Positions 35,081 through 44,738 of a stretch of 64,000 nucleotides of DNA are shown in pieces. The notes below the pieces were generated by a model that did not search any database, was not told where the DNA came from, and saw only the letters and a list, made by a program, of their open reading frames with translations. The position numbers and the translations under genes were made by a program. This DNA is from Clostridium_X cadaveris (GTDB taxonomy: Bacteria > Bacillota > Clostridia > Clostridiales > Clostridiaceae): NCBI RefSeq assembly GCF_039521325.1, contig NZ_BAAACD010000019.1. One strand, 5' to 3'. Position 1 is the stretch's first letter. The number at the start of each line of letters is the position of its first letter.

Positions 35081-36760
35081 TTATTTTATATCAGTAACTT
35101 TTTCTACAATTTCTTTAAAAATAGGGGCAGCTATGGTTCCTCCACTTTCTTCGTTGGCAATATTTTCAACAAATACTACCATGGAATAGTTCTTTCCTTT
35201 GTATTTATAATATCCTGCAAACCATCCATCATAACGTTTTTCCATAACGCTGTTTCCCTTATCATCCTTCAAGTATCCGCCATTGTCATCTTTTTTAGGC
35301 TCCATCCTAGTCGCAGTTCCTGTCTTTCCTCCTAACTCAACATTTTTCACATAAGCAGCTTTCCCTGTACCATTTTCATCTCTAACTACCCTTAAAAGTT
35401 CATTTTTCATAATAGTTGCCACAGAGGTTTTAATAACTTGCTGCTTCTCTGATGTTTGAAACTCTTTAACTGTGTTAAAATCGTTGTCTTCAAGACTTCC
35501 CATGATGTAAGGTTTCACATACACGCCATTATTGACTACGGTATTTATCATCCCTAAGGCTTGAAGAGGTTCTATTCTAATATTTTGTCCTATTGATATA
35601 TTGGTAGCTCCTCCCTCATCAACCTCTGATATTACATAGTCCCCTTGAGCCTCATTATCTCCGTATAAATTAAGAACTTTTGAGAAAAGTCCCTGGGCTT
35701 TAGCATATTCTATTATTTTTTTACTTCCAAGTTTATTTCCTATCTCAGCAAAAATATTATTACATGACTTTGTAAAGGCTTCTTCTACTGTTAATGTTCC
35801 GTGAGAAGTTTTACAAGGAAGATTGGGTTTGCATTCACAAGTAAATTTATCATCTAATGACACTATCCCTTCATTTAAAGCTGCTCCCAATACGATAGTT
35901 TTAAAAATAGAACCAGGACTATATCCATTTTCTGTGGCAGAAGCAAGCATTATATTAGGTTTACTGTTATCTTTCTGAGTAAGTACTCTTATTTTACCAG
36001 TATCACTATCGCAAAGAGCAACTCCTATTTGACTGTATTTCTTATATTTCTCTTGCTCTAGAACCTCTTTCACTTTTTCTTCCATAGAATCGTTTATAGT
36101 GAGTTTTAGATTGACATTATCTTTTGGAATGTTATATATACCCTCTTGAACTTTTCCTTGAGAATCTGTAGCAAAAACTATGGTAGAACTTTTATTTGCA
36201 GAAGTATACTCCGCAATTGTATTTTCGAGGCAATCTCCCTCTTTATCTTTACCATCTCTAGTTTTACTGCTTGTTAACATATTGCATATATTCCAACTAC
36301 TTTTTCTATCAATAGAATTATACTTATAGCTATATACTCCATTGATATTATTTAATGAATTTATCTTATCATAGGTTTCTTTATCTACATCATAATATCT
36401 TTTTCCCTCTTTATCGCTATTAAAATCAACTGCAATATCATAATTTTTATTATAATTTTTTAAAGTGTATCTAAAAGCATATAGTTCTTCCATGGGTGTT
36501 GAACTATTATTTCTTTTAAAATCAACGGTATCAATTACAATTTTATATTTATCATCTGTTTTTAAAAGACTTTTTCCCTTGTCATCTAATACCATATAAT
36601 TAATTTCACTTATATTACCTGTATGGCTATGTTGCGCTTCAGCCATGACACTTAAATTTTCACCTTTTATAATTTGAATATATAAAAGCTTGCCTATAAG
36701 AACTAAAAATATAGTTCCAAAACATATGCCTAATTTTTTTATACCTTTTTTATCTATCAT
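35081..36760 (-). CDS. Class B penicillin-binding protein (transpeptidase)
   Basis: D,D-transpeptidase that cross-links peptidoglycan. From ATG 36760 it has 559 residues: a membrane anchor (about 8-30), a non-catalytic region (about 35-215) and a transpeptidase domain with active-site SIFK (Ser284, Lys287), SCN (332-334) and KTG (479-481). It most resembles the short PBP2/FtsI-like proteins of clostridia; whether it serves division, elongation or spores is unclear. Its ribosome site AAAGGGG lies in the 3' arm of a hairpin. Confidence 0.92.
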   Translation of the reverse strand: MIDKKGIKKLGICFGTIFLVLIGKLLYIQIIKGENLSVMAEAQHSHTGNISEINYMVLDDKGKSLLKTDDKYKIVIDTVDFKRNNSSTPMEELYAFRYTLKNYNKNYDIAVDFNSDKEGKRYYDVDKETYDKINSLNNINGVYSYKYNSIDRKSSWNICNMLTSSKTRDGKDKEGDCLENTIAEYTSANKSSTIVFATDSQGKVQEGIYNIPKDNVNLKLTINDSMEEKVKEVLEQEKYKKYSQIGVALCDSDTGKIRVLTQKDNSKPNIMLASATENGYSPGSIFKTIVLGAALNEGIVSLDDKFTCECKPNLPCKTSHGTLTVEEAFTKSCNNIFAEIGNKLGSKKIIEYAKAQGLFSKVLNLYGDNEAQGDYVISEVDEGGATNISIGQNIRIEPLQALGMINTVVNNGVYVKPYIMGSLEDNDFNTVKEFQTSEKQQVIKTSVATIMKNELLRVVRDENGTGKAAYVKNVELGGKTGTATRMEPKKDDNGGYLKDDKGNSVMEKRYDGWFAGYYKYKGKNYSMVVFVENIANEESGGTIAAPIFKEIVEKVTDIK

Positions 36761-36808
36761 AAAAAAACCCCTTTCTTTGCTAATTCTAGCCAAAGAATGG
36801 GGTTTTTA
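36761..36808 (-). promoter_or_regulatory. Terminator-like hairpin that contains the PBP ribosome site
   Basis: After the udk stop the minus strand forms ACCCCATTCTTTG/CAAAGAAAGGGGT (36791-36803 with 36767-36779, one mismatch) followed by TTTTTTT that runs straight into ATG 36760. The AAAGGGG ribosome site of the PBP gene is therefore paired in the stem. It could stop udk transcription, block PBP translation, or both. Confidence 0.8.
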
Positions 36809-36812
36809 TTCT

Positions 36813-37436
36813 CTATCTACTTTGTAATATTTGATTAATATTCGCTACAAGTAAGTCTATTGCAACTTGATTATGTCCGCCTTCTGGAATTATTATATCT
36901 GCATATTTTTTAGTAGGTTCTACAAATTGCATATGCATAGGTCTAACTACATTAAGATACTGTTCAATTACCGATTCAACAGTCCTTCCTCTTTCATTTA
37001 TGTCTCTTACAAGCCTTCTTATTATTCTAACATCAGCATCTGTGTCAACATAAATCTTTATATCAAGCATATCCCTTATTCTCTTATCTTCTAAAATCAT
37101 TATTCCTTCTACTATTATTATGTTTTTAGAATTTACTAAGACAGTTTCTTCTCTACGAGTATGCTTCTCAAAATCATAAATAGGTTTTTCGATACTTTTA
37201 CCATCTATTAAATCCTTCAAATGACTAAGCATCAAATCTGTATCAAATGCAGATGGATGATCATAATTCGTCTTCATTCTCTCTTCAAATGGAATTCCAC
37301 CTTGATTTTTATAATAAGAATCATGTTCTATCATAGCTATACAATCTTCATTAAATTTGCTGTAAATTGCTTTTGCTATAGTACTTTTACCAGATCCAGT
37401 TCCTCCGGTTATTCCTATTAAGACAGGTCTTTTCAT
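36813..37436 (-). CDS. udk: Uridine kinase
   Basis: Phosphorylates uridine and cytidine to UMP and CMP in pyrimidine salvage. The 207 residues are full length, with P-loop GITGGTGSGKST (about 8-19), the nucleoside-binding region (IEHDSYYKNQ ... NYDHPSAFD) and the lid segment RRLVRDINERGRT. It follows trhP by 3 bp, matching the B. subtilis yrrO-udk order. Confidence 0.97.
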   Translation of the reverse strand: MKRPVLIGITGGTGSGKSTIAKAIYSKFNEDCIAMIEHDSYYKNQGGIPFEERMKTNYDHPSAFDTDLMLSHLKDLIDGKSIEKPIYDFEKHTRREETVLVNSKNIIIVEGIMILEDKRIRDMLDIKIYVDTDADVRIIRRLVRDINERGRTVESVIEQYLNVVRPMHMQFVEPTKKYADIIIPEGGHNQVAIDLLVANINQILQSR

Positions 37437-37439
37437 AAC

Positions 37440-38666
37440 TTAGTTAGCCTCCTTACTTTTGATAAGCATATCTTTAGGATTTAATTTTGTAGGGCATTTA
37501 ATCTTAAAGATCATTTGAGCCCTTGGAGCTACATTTATCTTATTATCTTTTCCATCCTTCATGTCATCTAACGTAATAGTAAACATATCTCCTTCTACTC
37601 TTAAGACTTCAACTTCGTCTCCTTCAAAGACCCTATTTCTCTGTTCTATAACAGCTTCATTTGTTTCTTCATCATAAGATTTTACTACACCAACTATATC
37701 ATAATCTCTTACATAAGCAGAAGTTTCATAGATCTGCATTGAACTATGACCATAATAAAAGCCTGTATAGTAACTTCTATGACTAACTTTAAAAAGGTAT
37801 TCCATCCACTTAGGATTATACTTATAATTTTCAGGATTTTCCATATATGTATCTACAGCTTCTCTATAGGCCTTTACTACAGATGCTACATAAAATGCGC
37901 TCTTCATTCTTCCTTCTATCTTTAAAGAATATACTCCGGCTTCTATAACTTCATCAATATGCTCTATCATACATAGATCCTTGGAATTCATTATATAAGT
38001 TCCCTTGTCATCTTCTGATACAGGGAAATACTCTCCCGGTCTCTTTTCTTCAACTAAATAATATTTATATCTGCACGCTTGAGCACAAGCACCCCTATTA
38101 GCATCTCTGCCTGTCATGTAGTTAGAAATTAAACATCGTCCAGAATAAGCCATACACATTGATCCATGAACAAAAGCTTCTAAATCACAAGTTTCAGGAA
38201 GCCTTTCTCTTATTTCTTTTATTTCTTTCAAAGTAAGTTCTCTTGCAAGAACTATTCTCTTTACGCCTAAATTATGCCAGAATAAAGCTGACTTCCAATT
38301 TACATTATTAGCTTGAGTACTTAAATGAATTTCTAAGTCTTCTGCAACTTCCTTTATAGTCATGATTATAGAAGGATCTGACACTATTACAGCATCTATC
38401 CCTGCATTTTTCAAATCTATTATGTATTGCTCCAATCCATCTAAATCTGAATTATGAGGAAAAACATTTAAAGTTACATAAACTTTTCTTCCTCTAGAGT
38501 GAGCATACTCAACTGCTTCCTGCATATCCTCATTGGTAAAATTATCAGCAAATGCTCTTAAGTTAAGTTTGCTTCCCCCTAAATATACGGCATCTGCACC
38601 GTAGTCTATAGCTGTTTTCAGCTTTTCAAGATTACCAGCTGGAGCTAAAATTTCAGGCTTTCTCAC
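37440..38666 (-). CDS. trhP: U32-family tRNA hydroxylation protein TrhP
   Basis: Peptidase-U32-family protein. Family members in E. coli and B. subtilis (YrrN/YrrO) hydroxylate the wobble uridine 34 of tRNA to ho5U using prephenate-derived chemistry. The 408 residues begin RKPEILAPAGNLEKLKTAIDYGADAVYLGG and carry the U32 signature EAFVHGSMCMAYSGRCLISNYMTGRDANRG with the cysteines (SGRC, CAQACR) likely to hold an iron-sulfur cluster. It is one gene where B. subtilis has two. trmR, which methylates ho5U, lies directly upstream. Confidence 0.9.
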   Translation of the reverse strand: MRKPEILAPAGNLEKLKTAIDYGADAVYLGGSKLNLRAFADNFTNEDMQEAVEYAHSRGRKVYVTLNVFPHNSDLDGLEQYIIDLKNAGIDAVIVSDPSIIMTIKEVAEDLEIHLSTQANNVNWKSALFWHNLGVKRIVLARELTLKEIKEIRERLPETCDLEAFVHGSMCMAYSGRCLISNYMTGRDANRGACAQACRYKYYLVEEKRPGEYFPVSEDDKGTYIMNSKDLCMIEHIDEVIEAGVYSLKIEGRMKSAFYVASVVKAYREAVDTYMENPENYKYNPKWMEYLFKVSHRSYYTGFYYGHSSMQIYETSAYVRDYDIVGVVKSYDEETNEAVIEQRNRVFEGDEVEVLRVEGDMFTITLDDMKDGKDNKINVAPRAQMIFKIKCPTKLNPKDMLIKSKEAN

Positions 38667-39317
38667 TTAGTTTTTCCTCCTTTTTGTCACGGAAATACCA
38701 TCTCCCATAGGTATTACAGAAGTTATTAAGTTATCATCTTCAGAAACCATTTCAAGATAACTTTTCATTCTTTTTACTATAGTAATTTTTCTTCTTTTAA
38801 CCAAATCCTTAGAGGCAACCATACCTCTAAAAAGAACATTATCTGCAACTATTATACCATCATCAGAAAGAAGATTCATACAATGTGGATGAAAGTGATT
38901 ATAATGTCCCTTTCCTGCATCCATAAATATAAAATCATATTTACCATTAAGACTTTGCAAAACCTCTAAACAATCACCAGAAAGTACTGTTATATTATCC
39001 TTAAAACCATACTTTTCAATGTTTTTTTTCGCCTGTTCTATCATATTTTCATCTCTCTCGATAGTATCTATATGAACATTACCATCTAAGGCTTCTGCCA
39101 TCATTATAGATGAATACCCTATAGCTGTACCTAATTCAAGGATTCTCTTAGGCTTAGTAATAGATACCATAAGTTCTAAAAACTTTCCACTTTCCTTTTG
39201 TATTATAGGTACAGCATTTTTTTCTGCATATTCCTCTAGTTCTTTTAGTATTCCTTCTCTATCTGGTATTAGCTGTCTTAAGTATTGTTCCATATAATCA
39301 TGCATTACTCCGCTCAT
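38667..39317 (-). CDS. trmR: tRNA 5-hydroxyuridine O-methyltransferase TrmR
   Basis: SAM-dependent methyltransferase of the YrrM/TrmR family, which converts ho5U34 to mo5U34 in tRNA. The 216 residues from ATG 39317 (GGAGGAACCT ahead) have motif I ILELGTAIGYSS, followed by acidic motif II (IDTIERDENM), then DFIFMDAGKGHYNHF and the ADNVLFRG motif. It sits 0-1 bp from trhP, its pathway partner, and after mltG, as in Bacillus yrrL-yrrM-yrrN. Confidence 0.9.
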   Translation of the reverse strand: MSGVMHDYMEQYLRQLIPDREGILKELEEYAEKNAVPIIQKESGKFLELMVSITKPKRILELGTAIGYSSIMMAEALDGNVHIDTIERDENMIEQAKKNIEKYGFKDNITVLSGDCLEVLQSLNGKYDFIFMDAGKGHYNHFHPHCMNLLSDDGIIVADNVLFRGMVASKDLVKRRKITIVKRMKSYLEMVSEDDNLITSVIPMGDGISVTKRRKN

Positions 39318-39332
39318 AGGTTCCTCCAATAC

Positions 39333-40367
39333 TTACTTTTTATTTTTATTGTCTCTAATTTCTTTTAATCTCATAAATTCTTTATCATTATCTGTAAAAG
39401 TATGTGTACCATCATCATTAGATATGAAGAATAAATAATTTGTTTTCTCAGGATTTATTGCTGCATTAAGTGACGCTTTACCTGGACATGCTATTGGTCC
39501 TATTGGAAGACCATCAACTTTATAGGTATTATAAGGTGAATTAACCTTTATGTCTTCATTTGAAACTTCTGCTTTATGATATCCTAAAGCATACAAAACA
39601 GTAGCACAAGATTGAAACTTTGTATGTTGTTCTATCCTGTTGTAAAATACTGATGCTACTTTTCCTCTTTCATCATCTCTCTCTGCTTCTTTTTCTACAA
39701 TTGATGCCATAGTCACTATATCATCAAGATTGTTTTTATCTATCTTTTTTCCTGTAGCTTGTTCAATTTCACTTATTACTTCTTCAAATCTTAAAAGCAT
39801 TCTTTCTATTATTTCTTCCCCAGAAATATCTTTTTCAAACTCATATGTATCTGGGAATAAAAAACCTTCTAATTGATATTTTCTTTCGCTATTCTTTTTG
39901 ATATAAGATGGCGCATTGTATTCTTTAACAGCTTTTAGAAATTCTTCTTTAGAAATCACCTGTGACTTTTCCAAAGAAGCAGCAATTTCTTCTATATTAT
40001 AACCTTCAGGTATAGTGACCTTATTAAGTCCTGCGGTCACCTTTCCTAAAGATAAATTAGAAAGAAAAGTATCTAAAGTCATATTTTTTTCAATTAGATA
40101 TCTTCCCTTTTTTATATTAGTATCTAAATCATTACTTTTCACATAATACTTTATGAGATAGGTATTTCCTATTATATTTTGTTTAGAAAGTTTTTTTAGA
40201 ACGTCATTTAACGACTGTCCCTCTTTCACTTCTAATTCAACACTATCTACAGTCAACTTAAAAGGATGATTTACAAGCCTGTTATAGTAAAATTTAAAGC
40301 CTACCGCCCCAACGACAAGAACTATAACAATTATAATAAGAATTTTCTTAAGTTTATTGTCTTTCAT
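39333..40367 (-). CDS. mltG: Endolytic murein transglycosylase MltG
   Basis: Membrane enzyme that cuts growing glycan strands and sets their length. The 344 residues have a membrane segment (about 8-27), a LysM-like part (about 37-110) and the YceG catalytic domain with the glutamate in ASIVEKEAERD (Glu225) and KFQSCATVLYALG, followed by SPYNTYKVDGLPIGPIACPG, all diagnostic. It starts with GAGCGGGGGAGC ahead and lies between typA and trmR. Confidence 0.95.
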   Translation of the reverse strand: MKDNKLKKILIIIVIVLVVGAVGFKFYYNRLVNHPFKLTVDSVELEVKEGQSLNDVLKKLSKQNIIGNTYLIKYYVKSNDLDTNIKKGRYLIEKNMTLDTFLSNLSLGKVTAGLNKVTIPEGYNIEEIAASLEKSQVISKEEFLKAVKEYNAPSYIKKNSERKYQLEGFLFPDTYEFEKDISGEEIIERMLLRFEEVISEIEQATGKKIDKNNLDDIVTMASIVEKEAERDDERGKVASVFYNRIEQHTKFQSCATVLYALGYHKAEVSNEDIKVNSPYNTYKVDGLPIGPIACPGKASLNAAINPEKTNYLFFISNDDGTHTFTDNDKEFMRLKEIRDNKNKK

Positions 40368-40390
40368 AAGCTCCCCCGCTCCTCAAATAA

Positions 40391-42208
40391 CTATTTTCTA
40401 ATAGCTGCTCTCTTTCTTTCAGTTGGATCTAATAATGTTTTTCTTAATCTTATGCTCTTAGGTGTTACTTCAACTAATTCATCAGCTCTAACAAATTCTA
40501 AGCTTTGTTCTAGAGACATAACAGTTACTGGTGTTAGTTTTAAAGCATCATCTGCACCTGATGATCTTGTATTACTTAAGTGCTTCTTCTTACAAATATT
40601 TACTTCTATATCATCAGCTCTTGAACATTCTCCTGCTACCATTCCTGCATAAACTTCAGTTCCTGGTTCTATAAATAATGTTCCTCTTTCTTGAGCATTA
40701 AATAAACCATAAGTTATAGCAGTTCCTGATTCAAATACTACTAATGATCCTCTTGATCTTTCAGGAATTTCTCCTTTAAATGGCTCATAATCGCAGAATA
40801 CATGATTCATTATACCATTTCCCTTTGTATCAGTTAAAAATTCATTTCTAAATCCAATAAGTCCTCTTGCTGGTATCTTGAATTCTAATCTAGTATATCC
40901 ATTGTTAGCAGAAGTCATATTAACCATCTCTGCTTTTCTAGGTCCAAGCTTTTCCATAACAGGTCCCATGAATTCTTCAGGTACATCTATAGTTAAGTAC
41001 TCAATTGGTTCTAATCTCTTTCCATTTTCTTCTTTGTATATTACGCTTGCTTTTGATACTTGGAACTCATATCCTTCTCTTCTCATAGTTTCTATTAAAA
41101 CTGATAAGTGAAGTTCTCCTCTTCCACTTACTTTAAAGCAATCTGGAGAAAGTTCATCAACTTTTAAACTTACGTTAGTTTCTAACTCTTTTAATAATCT
41201 ATCTCTTAAGTGTCTTGATGTAACAAAATCACCTTCGCGTCCTGCAAATGGAGAGTTATTAACCATAAAATTCATGCTTAAAGTAGGTTCATCTATTTCT
41301 ACAAATGGAAGTGCTTCTGGATTTAATGCATCTGCTATAGTATCTCCAATGTTTATTTCACCAATACCACTTACTGCTACTATATCTCCTAATGAAGCTT
41401 CATCTGTTTCAACTCTCTTAAGTCCATCATACACATATAAGTTAGAAATCTTAGCAGGCTTGTTACCATCTTTTGACATTATAACAACCTGTTGATTCTT
41501 CTTTATAGTTCCTCTTTCAATCTTACCTACAGCAATTCTTCCTACATACTCTGTAGAATCTAAAGTTGTAGCAAGCATTTGTAGAGGCTCATTCATATAT
41601 CCCTTTGGTGGGTCAACCTTTTCTATTATTGTCTTGAATAGAGGATCCATATTTATGTTTTCATCCTCAAGTTCAAGCTTTGCAAATCCTTCTCTAGCTG
41701 AAGCATAGACTATAGGGAAGTCCAACTGCTCATCATCAGCTCCAAGCTCTAAGAATAAATCAAAGATTTCATCTATAACTTCTTCTGGTCTTCCATCTTT
41801 TCTATCTACTTTATTGATTACTACTATTGGCTTTAATCCAAGTTCTAAAGCTTTCTTTAAAACAAATTTTGTCTGTGGCATAGCCCCTTCATAAGCATCT
41901 ACAACTAAAAGAACACTATCAACCATTTTAAGTACACGTTCTACTTCTCCACCAAAGTCAGCGTGGCCTGGTGTATCTATTATATTAATCTTTACTCCAT
42001 TATGCATTACTGCAGTATTCTTAGAAAGTATTGTTATACCTCTTTCTTTTTCAAGATCATTAGAGTCCATTACTCTTTCTTGTACCTTTTCATTGCTTCT
42101 AAATATATGACTTTGTTTAAGCATAGCATCAACTAATGTAGTCTTACCATGGTCAACGTGTGCAATTATTGCTATATTTCTTATATTTTCTCTTACGTCT
42201 AAACTCAT
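40391..42208 (-). CDS. typA: Translational GTPase TypA/BipA
   Basis: Ribosome-associated GTPase related to EF-G, needed for assembly of the 50S subunit under stress and cold. The 605 residues have IAHVDHGKTTLVDAML (about 17-30), RGITI, DTPGHADF, NKVDR, then domains II-V and a C-terminal part ending TERKRAAIRK. ATG 42208 is chosen over an upstream start because TTGGAGGAATAAG lies directly ahead and the family begins here. It follows a terminator after rnj. Confidence 0.97.
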   Translation of the reverse strand: MSLDVRENIRNIAIIAHVDHGKTTLVDAMLKQSHIFRSNEKVQERVMDSNDLEKERGITILSKNTAVMHNGVKINIIDTPGHADFGGEVERVLKMVDSVLLVVDAYEGAMPQTKFVLKKALELGLKPIVVINKVDRKDGRPEEVIDEIFDLFLELGADDEQLDFPIVYASAREGFAKLELEDENINMDPLFKTIIEKVDPPKGYMNEPLQMLATTLDSTEYVGRIAVGKIERGTIKKNQQVVIMSKDGNKPAKISNLYVYDGLKRVETDEASLGDIVAVSGIGEINIGDTIADALNPEALPFVEIDEPTLSMNFMVNNSPFAGREGDFVTSRHLRDRLLKELETNVSLKVDELSPDCFKVSGRGELHLSVLIETMRREGYEFQVSKASVIYKEENGKRLEPIEYLTIDVPEEFMGPVMEKLGPRKAEMVNMTSANNGYTRLEFKIPARGLIGFRNEFLTDTKGNGIMNHVFCDYEPFKGEIPERSRGSLVVFESGTAITYGLFNAQERGTLFIEPGTEVYAGMVAGECSRADDIEVNICKKKHLSNTRSSGADDALKLTPVTVMSLEQSLEFVRADELVEVTPKSIRLRKTLLDPTERKRAAIRK

Positions 42209-42251
42209 CTTATTCCTCCAATGTTTATAAGTTATTATTACATAAAAATTC

Positions 42252-42280
42252 AAAATAAAATTGGATACGCAAGTATCCAA
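42252..42280 (-). terminator. Terminator between rnj and typA
   Basis: Perfect 8-bp stem TTGGATAC/GTATCCAA (42273-42280 with 42261-42268), four-base loop, then TTTTATTTTG on the minus strand. It lies 170 bp past the rnj stop. The rest of the 244-bp gap shows only AT-rich DNA. Confidence 0.75.
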
Positions 42281-42452
42281 TTCTATCTTTCGGTCATTAC
42301 TATACTTTATTGTAAACTTTCATAATAAAAAAGTCAACTTAAGTATTTTTAAGTCTATTTCTCTAAGATTCTGTCCTTAGTAATAATTTCAATAATAAAT
42401 TCAACTTTTTAATGAAACAATTTCTACTTCTTCCATAAAAATTTTTTTAAAT

Positions 42453-44120
42453 TTATATCTCCATTATTATAGGAAGTATCATTGGTTTTCGCTTAGTTTT
42501 TTCATATAAGAAAATTCTAAGGTCTTCTTTTATAAGTGATTTCATTGTAGACCAATCAGTTATTTTCTTATTTTCACATTCTCTTAAAGCCTCTTTAACT
42601 ACTTCTCTAGCTTCTCCCATAAGATCTTCTGATTCTCTTACGTATACAAAGCCTCTAGATATTATATCCGGTCCAGCTATTACAGAACCGCTTTCTCTCT
42701 CTATAGTAACAACTACTGTAAGTATTCCGTCTTGGGAAAGATGCTTTCTATCTCTAAGAACTATATTTCCTACATCTCCAACACCTAAACCATCTACAAA
42801 TACTTGACCTGCTACTACGGAGCCATTTTTTCTTATGCTATTTCTTGAAAGCTCAACTACATCACCATTATCCATTATTACAATGTTTTTAGGATCCATA
42901 CCAAGTCTTACAGCGAGTTCGCCGTGTTGCTTTAAATGTCTATACTCTCCGTGAACTGGGATGAAGAATTTAGGTTTGACAAGAGAATGCATAAGTTTTA
43001 ATTCTTCTTGACATGCATGACCTGAAACGTGTACATCAGCTAATGCTGAATATATTACATCTGCACCTTTTTTGAAAAGCTGGTTTATTACCTTTGATAT
43101 AAGCTTCTCATTTCCTTGAATAGGACTTGCTGATATTATAACTGTATCTCCTTCATTTATAGAGACTTTTCTGTGCTCTGATGCAGCCATTCTTGAAAGG
43201 GCTGACATCGGTTCTCCCTGGCTTCCTGTAGTTATTATAATCATGTGCTCTGGATTGTACTTATTTATAGAGTCTATATTTATAAGTGTATCCTTCTCTG
43301 CAGTTAAATAACCAAGTTCCAAGGCAACATTTACGTTATTCTCCATGCTTCTTCCAGATACCGCAACTTTTCTTCCATATTTCTCAGCTGCAGTTATTAC
43401 TTGTTGAATTCTGTGAACATTTGATGCAAAGGTAGCAACTATTATTCTACCTTTGGATTTTCCAAATATATTTTCAAAGGTTTCGCCTACTGTTCTCTCA
43501 GACATTGTATATCCTGGTCTTTCAACGTTAGTACTATCTGCCATCATTACAAGAACGCCTTTTTTACCTAGTTCTGCAAATCTAGCAAAATCAGCTCTCT
43601 CTCCATCAATTGGTGTATAGTCTACCTTAAAATCTCCGGTGTGTAGTATAACTCCTAATGGAGTGTGTACAGCAATAGCTACTGAATCCGCTATACTGTG
43701 ATTAGTTTTTATAAACTCGACAGACATGGATGTAAGTTTTATTATATCTCTTGGTTTAACAAGATGTGACTCTGTAGTAGTCAATAATCCATGCTCCTTA
43801 AGTTTTGTTTCAATTAACCCTAAAGTCAATTTCGTTCCATAAATTGGTACATTGATTTGTTTTAGTATATATGGAAGGGCTCCTATATGGTCTTCGTGTC
43901 CATGTGTGAAAAATATCCCTTTAACCTTTTCTTTATTTTTTATAAGATAAGATACATCAGGTATTACTATATCTATTCCGAACATATCTTCATCAGGGAA
44001 CTTTAATCCGCAGTCTATTACTATTATTTCCTCTTTATATTCAATGGCTGTCATGTTTTTGCCAATTTCATTTAAACCACCTAGAGGGATAATCTTTATC
44101 TTTTCTTTTTCCTTCTTCAT
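42453..44120 (-). CDS. rnj: Ribonuclease J
   Basis: Metallo-beta-lactamase fold RNase with endo- and 5'-3' exonuclease activity, a main mRNA decay enzyme of Firmicutes. The 555 residues have the metal motif HGHEDHIGAL (His73, His75, Asp77, His78), the following His and Asp (LHTGDFKVDY), the beta-CASP domain (about 210-400), HVSGHACQEEL and the C-terminal domain. GGAGGG precedes ATG 44120. Only one copy lies in this window; a second paralogue elsewhere is possible. Confidence 0.96.
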   Translation of the reverse strand: MKKEKEKIKIIPLGGLNEIGKNMTAIEYKEEIIVIDCGLKFPDEDMFGIDIVIPDVSYLIKNKEKVKGIFFTHGHEDHIGALPYILKQINVPIYGTKLTLGLIETKLKEHGLLTTTESHLVKPRDIIKLTSMSVEFIKTNHSIADSVAIAVHTPLGVILHTGDFKVDYTPIDGERADFARFAELGKKGVLVMMADSTNVERPGYTMSERTVGETFENIFGKSKGRIIVATFASNVHRIQQVITAAEKYGRKVAVSGRSMENNVNVALELGYLTAEKDTLINIDSINKYNPEHMIIITTGSQGEPMSALSRMAASEHRKVSINEGDTVIISASPIQGNEKLISKVINQLFKKGADVIYSALADVHVSGHACQEELKLMHSLVKPKFFIPVHGEYRHLKQHGELAVRLGMDPKNIVIMDNGDVVELSRNSIRKNGSVVAGQVFVDGLGVGDVGNIVLRDRKHLSQDGILTVVVTIERESGSVIAGPDIISRGFVYVRESEDLMGEAREVVKEALRECENKKITDWSTMKSLIKEDLRIFLYEKTKRKPMILPIIMEI

Positions 44121-44260
44121 ATACTACCCTCCTTATATATAGTGCTTTAACTAAGTTTTCCTATAATGATACTCTTATGGCTCATTCCTCTCATCTTGAA
44201 TGGTCTATATTGCTTTTTAATTGCTTAAGCTATTATTCAAGTGTAATAATCGCTATCAAT

Positions 44261-44710
44261 TTATTTACAATTCTCACAAATCCCAAAAAACTTAACACTA
44301 TGATCATTAATTTTAAAATTGTATTGTTTTTCTATTTTAGCTTCCAGATTCTCTAAAAGATCTCCTTCAACCTCAATCACCTTTCCACACTTTGTACAAA
44401 TCAAATGATGATGCCTATGCAACTCATCTTCGTGAACCAATTCATATCTACTACACCCATCGTCTAAATCTAACTTGTATACTATACCCATTTCCTCTAA
44501 TAGCATAACAGTCCTATAAACAGTTGCGAGTCCTATTTCTGGACATTGTATTTTAACCTTATCATAGATTTCCTCTACAGTAAGGTGACTTCCTTCATTT
44601 TCTATTATTGTATCCACAATAGATCTTCTTTGAGGGGTAAGCTTATATCCTTTATTTTTTAAATCCTCTTTTAATTTATTTATATTTACTAAAGAAGATG
44701 CCTTTCTCAT
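44261..44710 (-). CDS. fur: Fur-family metalloregulator
   Basis: Iron-responsive or peroxide-responsive repressor of the Fur family. The 149 residues have the winged helix (KLTPQRRSIVDTIIENEGSHLTVEEIYDKV), the HRHHHLICTKCGKVIEVEGD sensor strand and a second CXXC (GICENC) for structural zinc. It fits Fur better than PerR or Zur by the His-rich sensor, but the metal cannot be fixed from sequence alone. It lies 28 bp after the DUF1292 gene. GGAG precedes ATG 44710 by ten bases. Confidence 0.9.
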   Translation of the reverse strand: MRKASSLVNINKLKEDLKNKGYKLTPQRRSIVDTIIENEGSHLTVEEIYDKVKIQCPEIGLATVYRTVMLLEEMGIVYKLDLDDGCSRYELVHEDELHRHHHLICTKCGKVIEVEGDLLENLEAKIEKQYNFKINDHSVKFFGICENCK

Positions 44711-44738
44711 GGATTAAACAACTCCATTCTATAATAAA

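Noticed and set aside
42209..42280. Upstream extension of typA to 42280
   Set aside because: It runs through the rnj terminator hairpin and is not found in TypA proteins.
44136..44190. Fifteen-codon minus-strand frame (MRGMSHKSIIIGKLS) between fur and rnj
   Set aside because: No ribosome site at a workable distance and too short to support by sequence; the upstream open part ends at a nearby stop.
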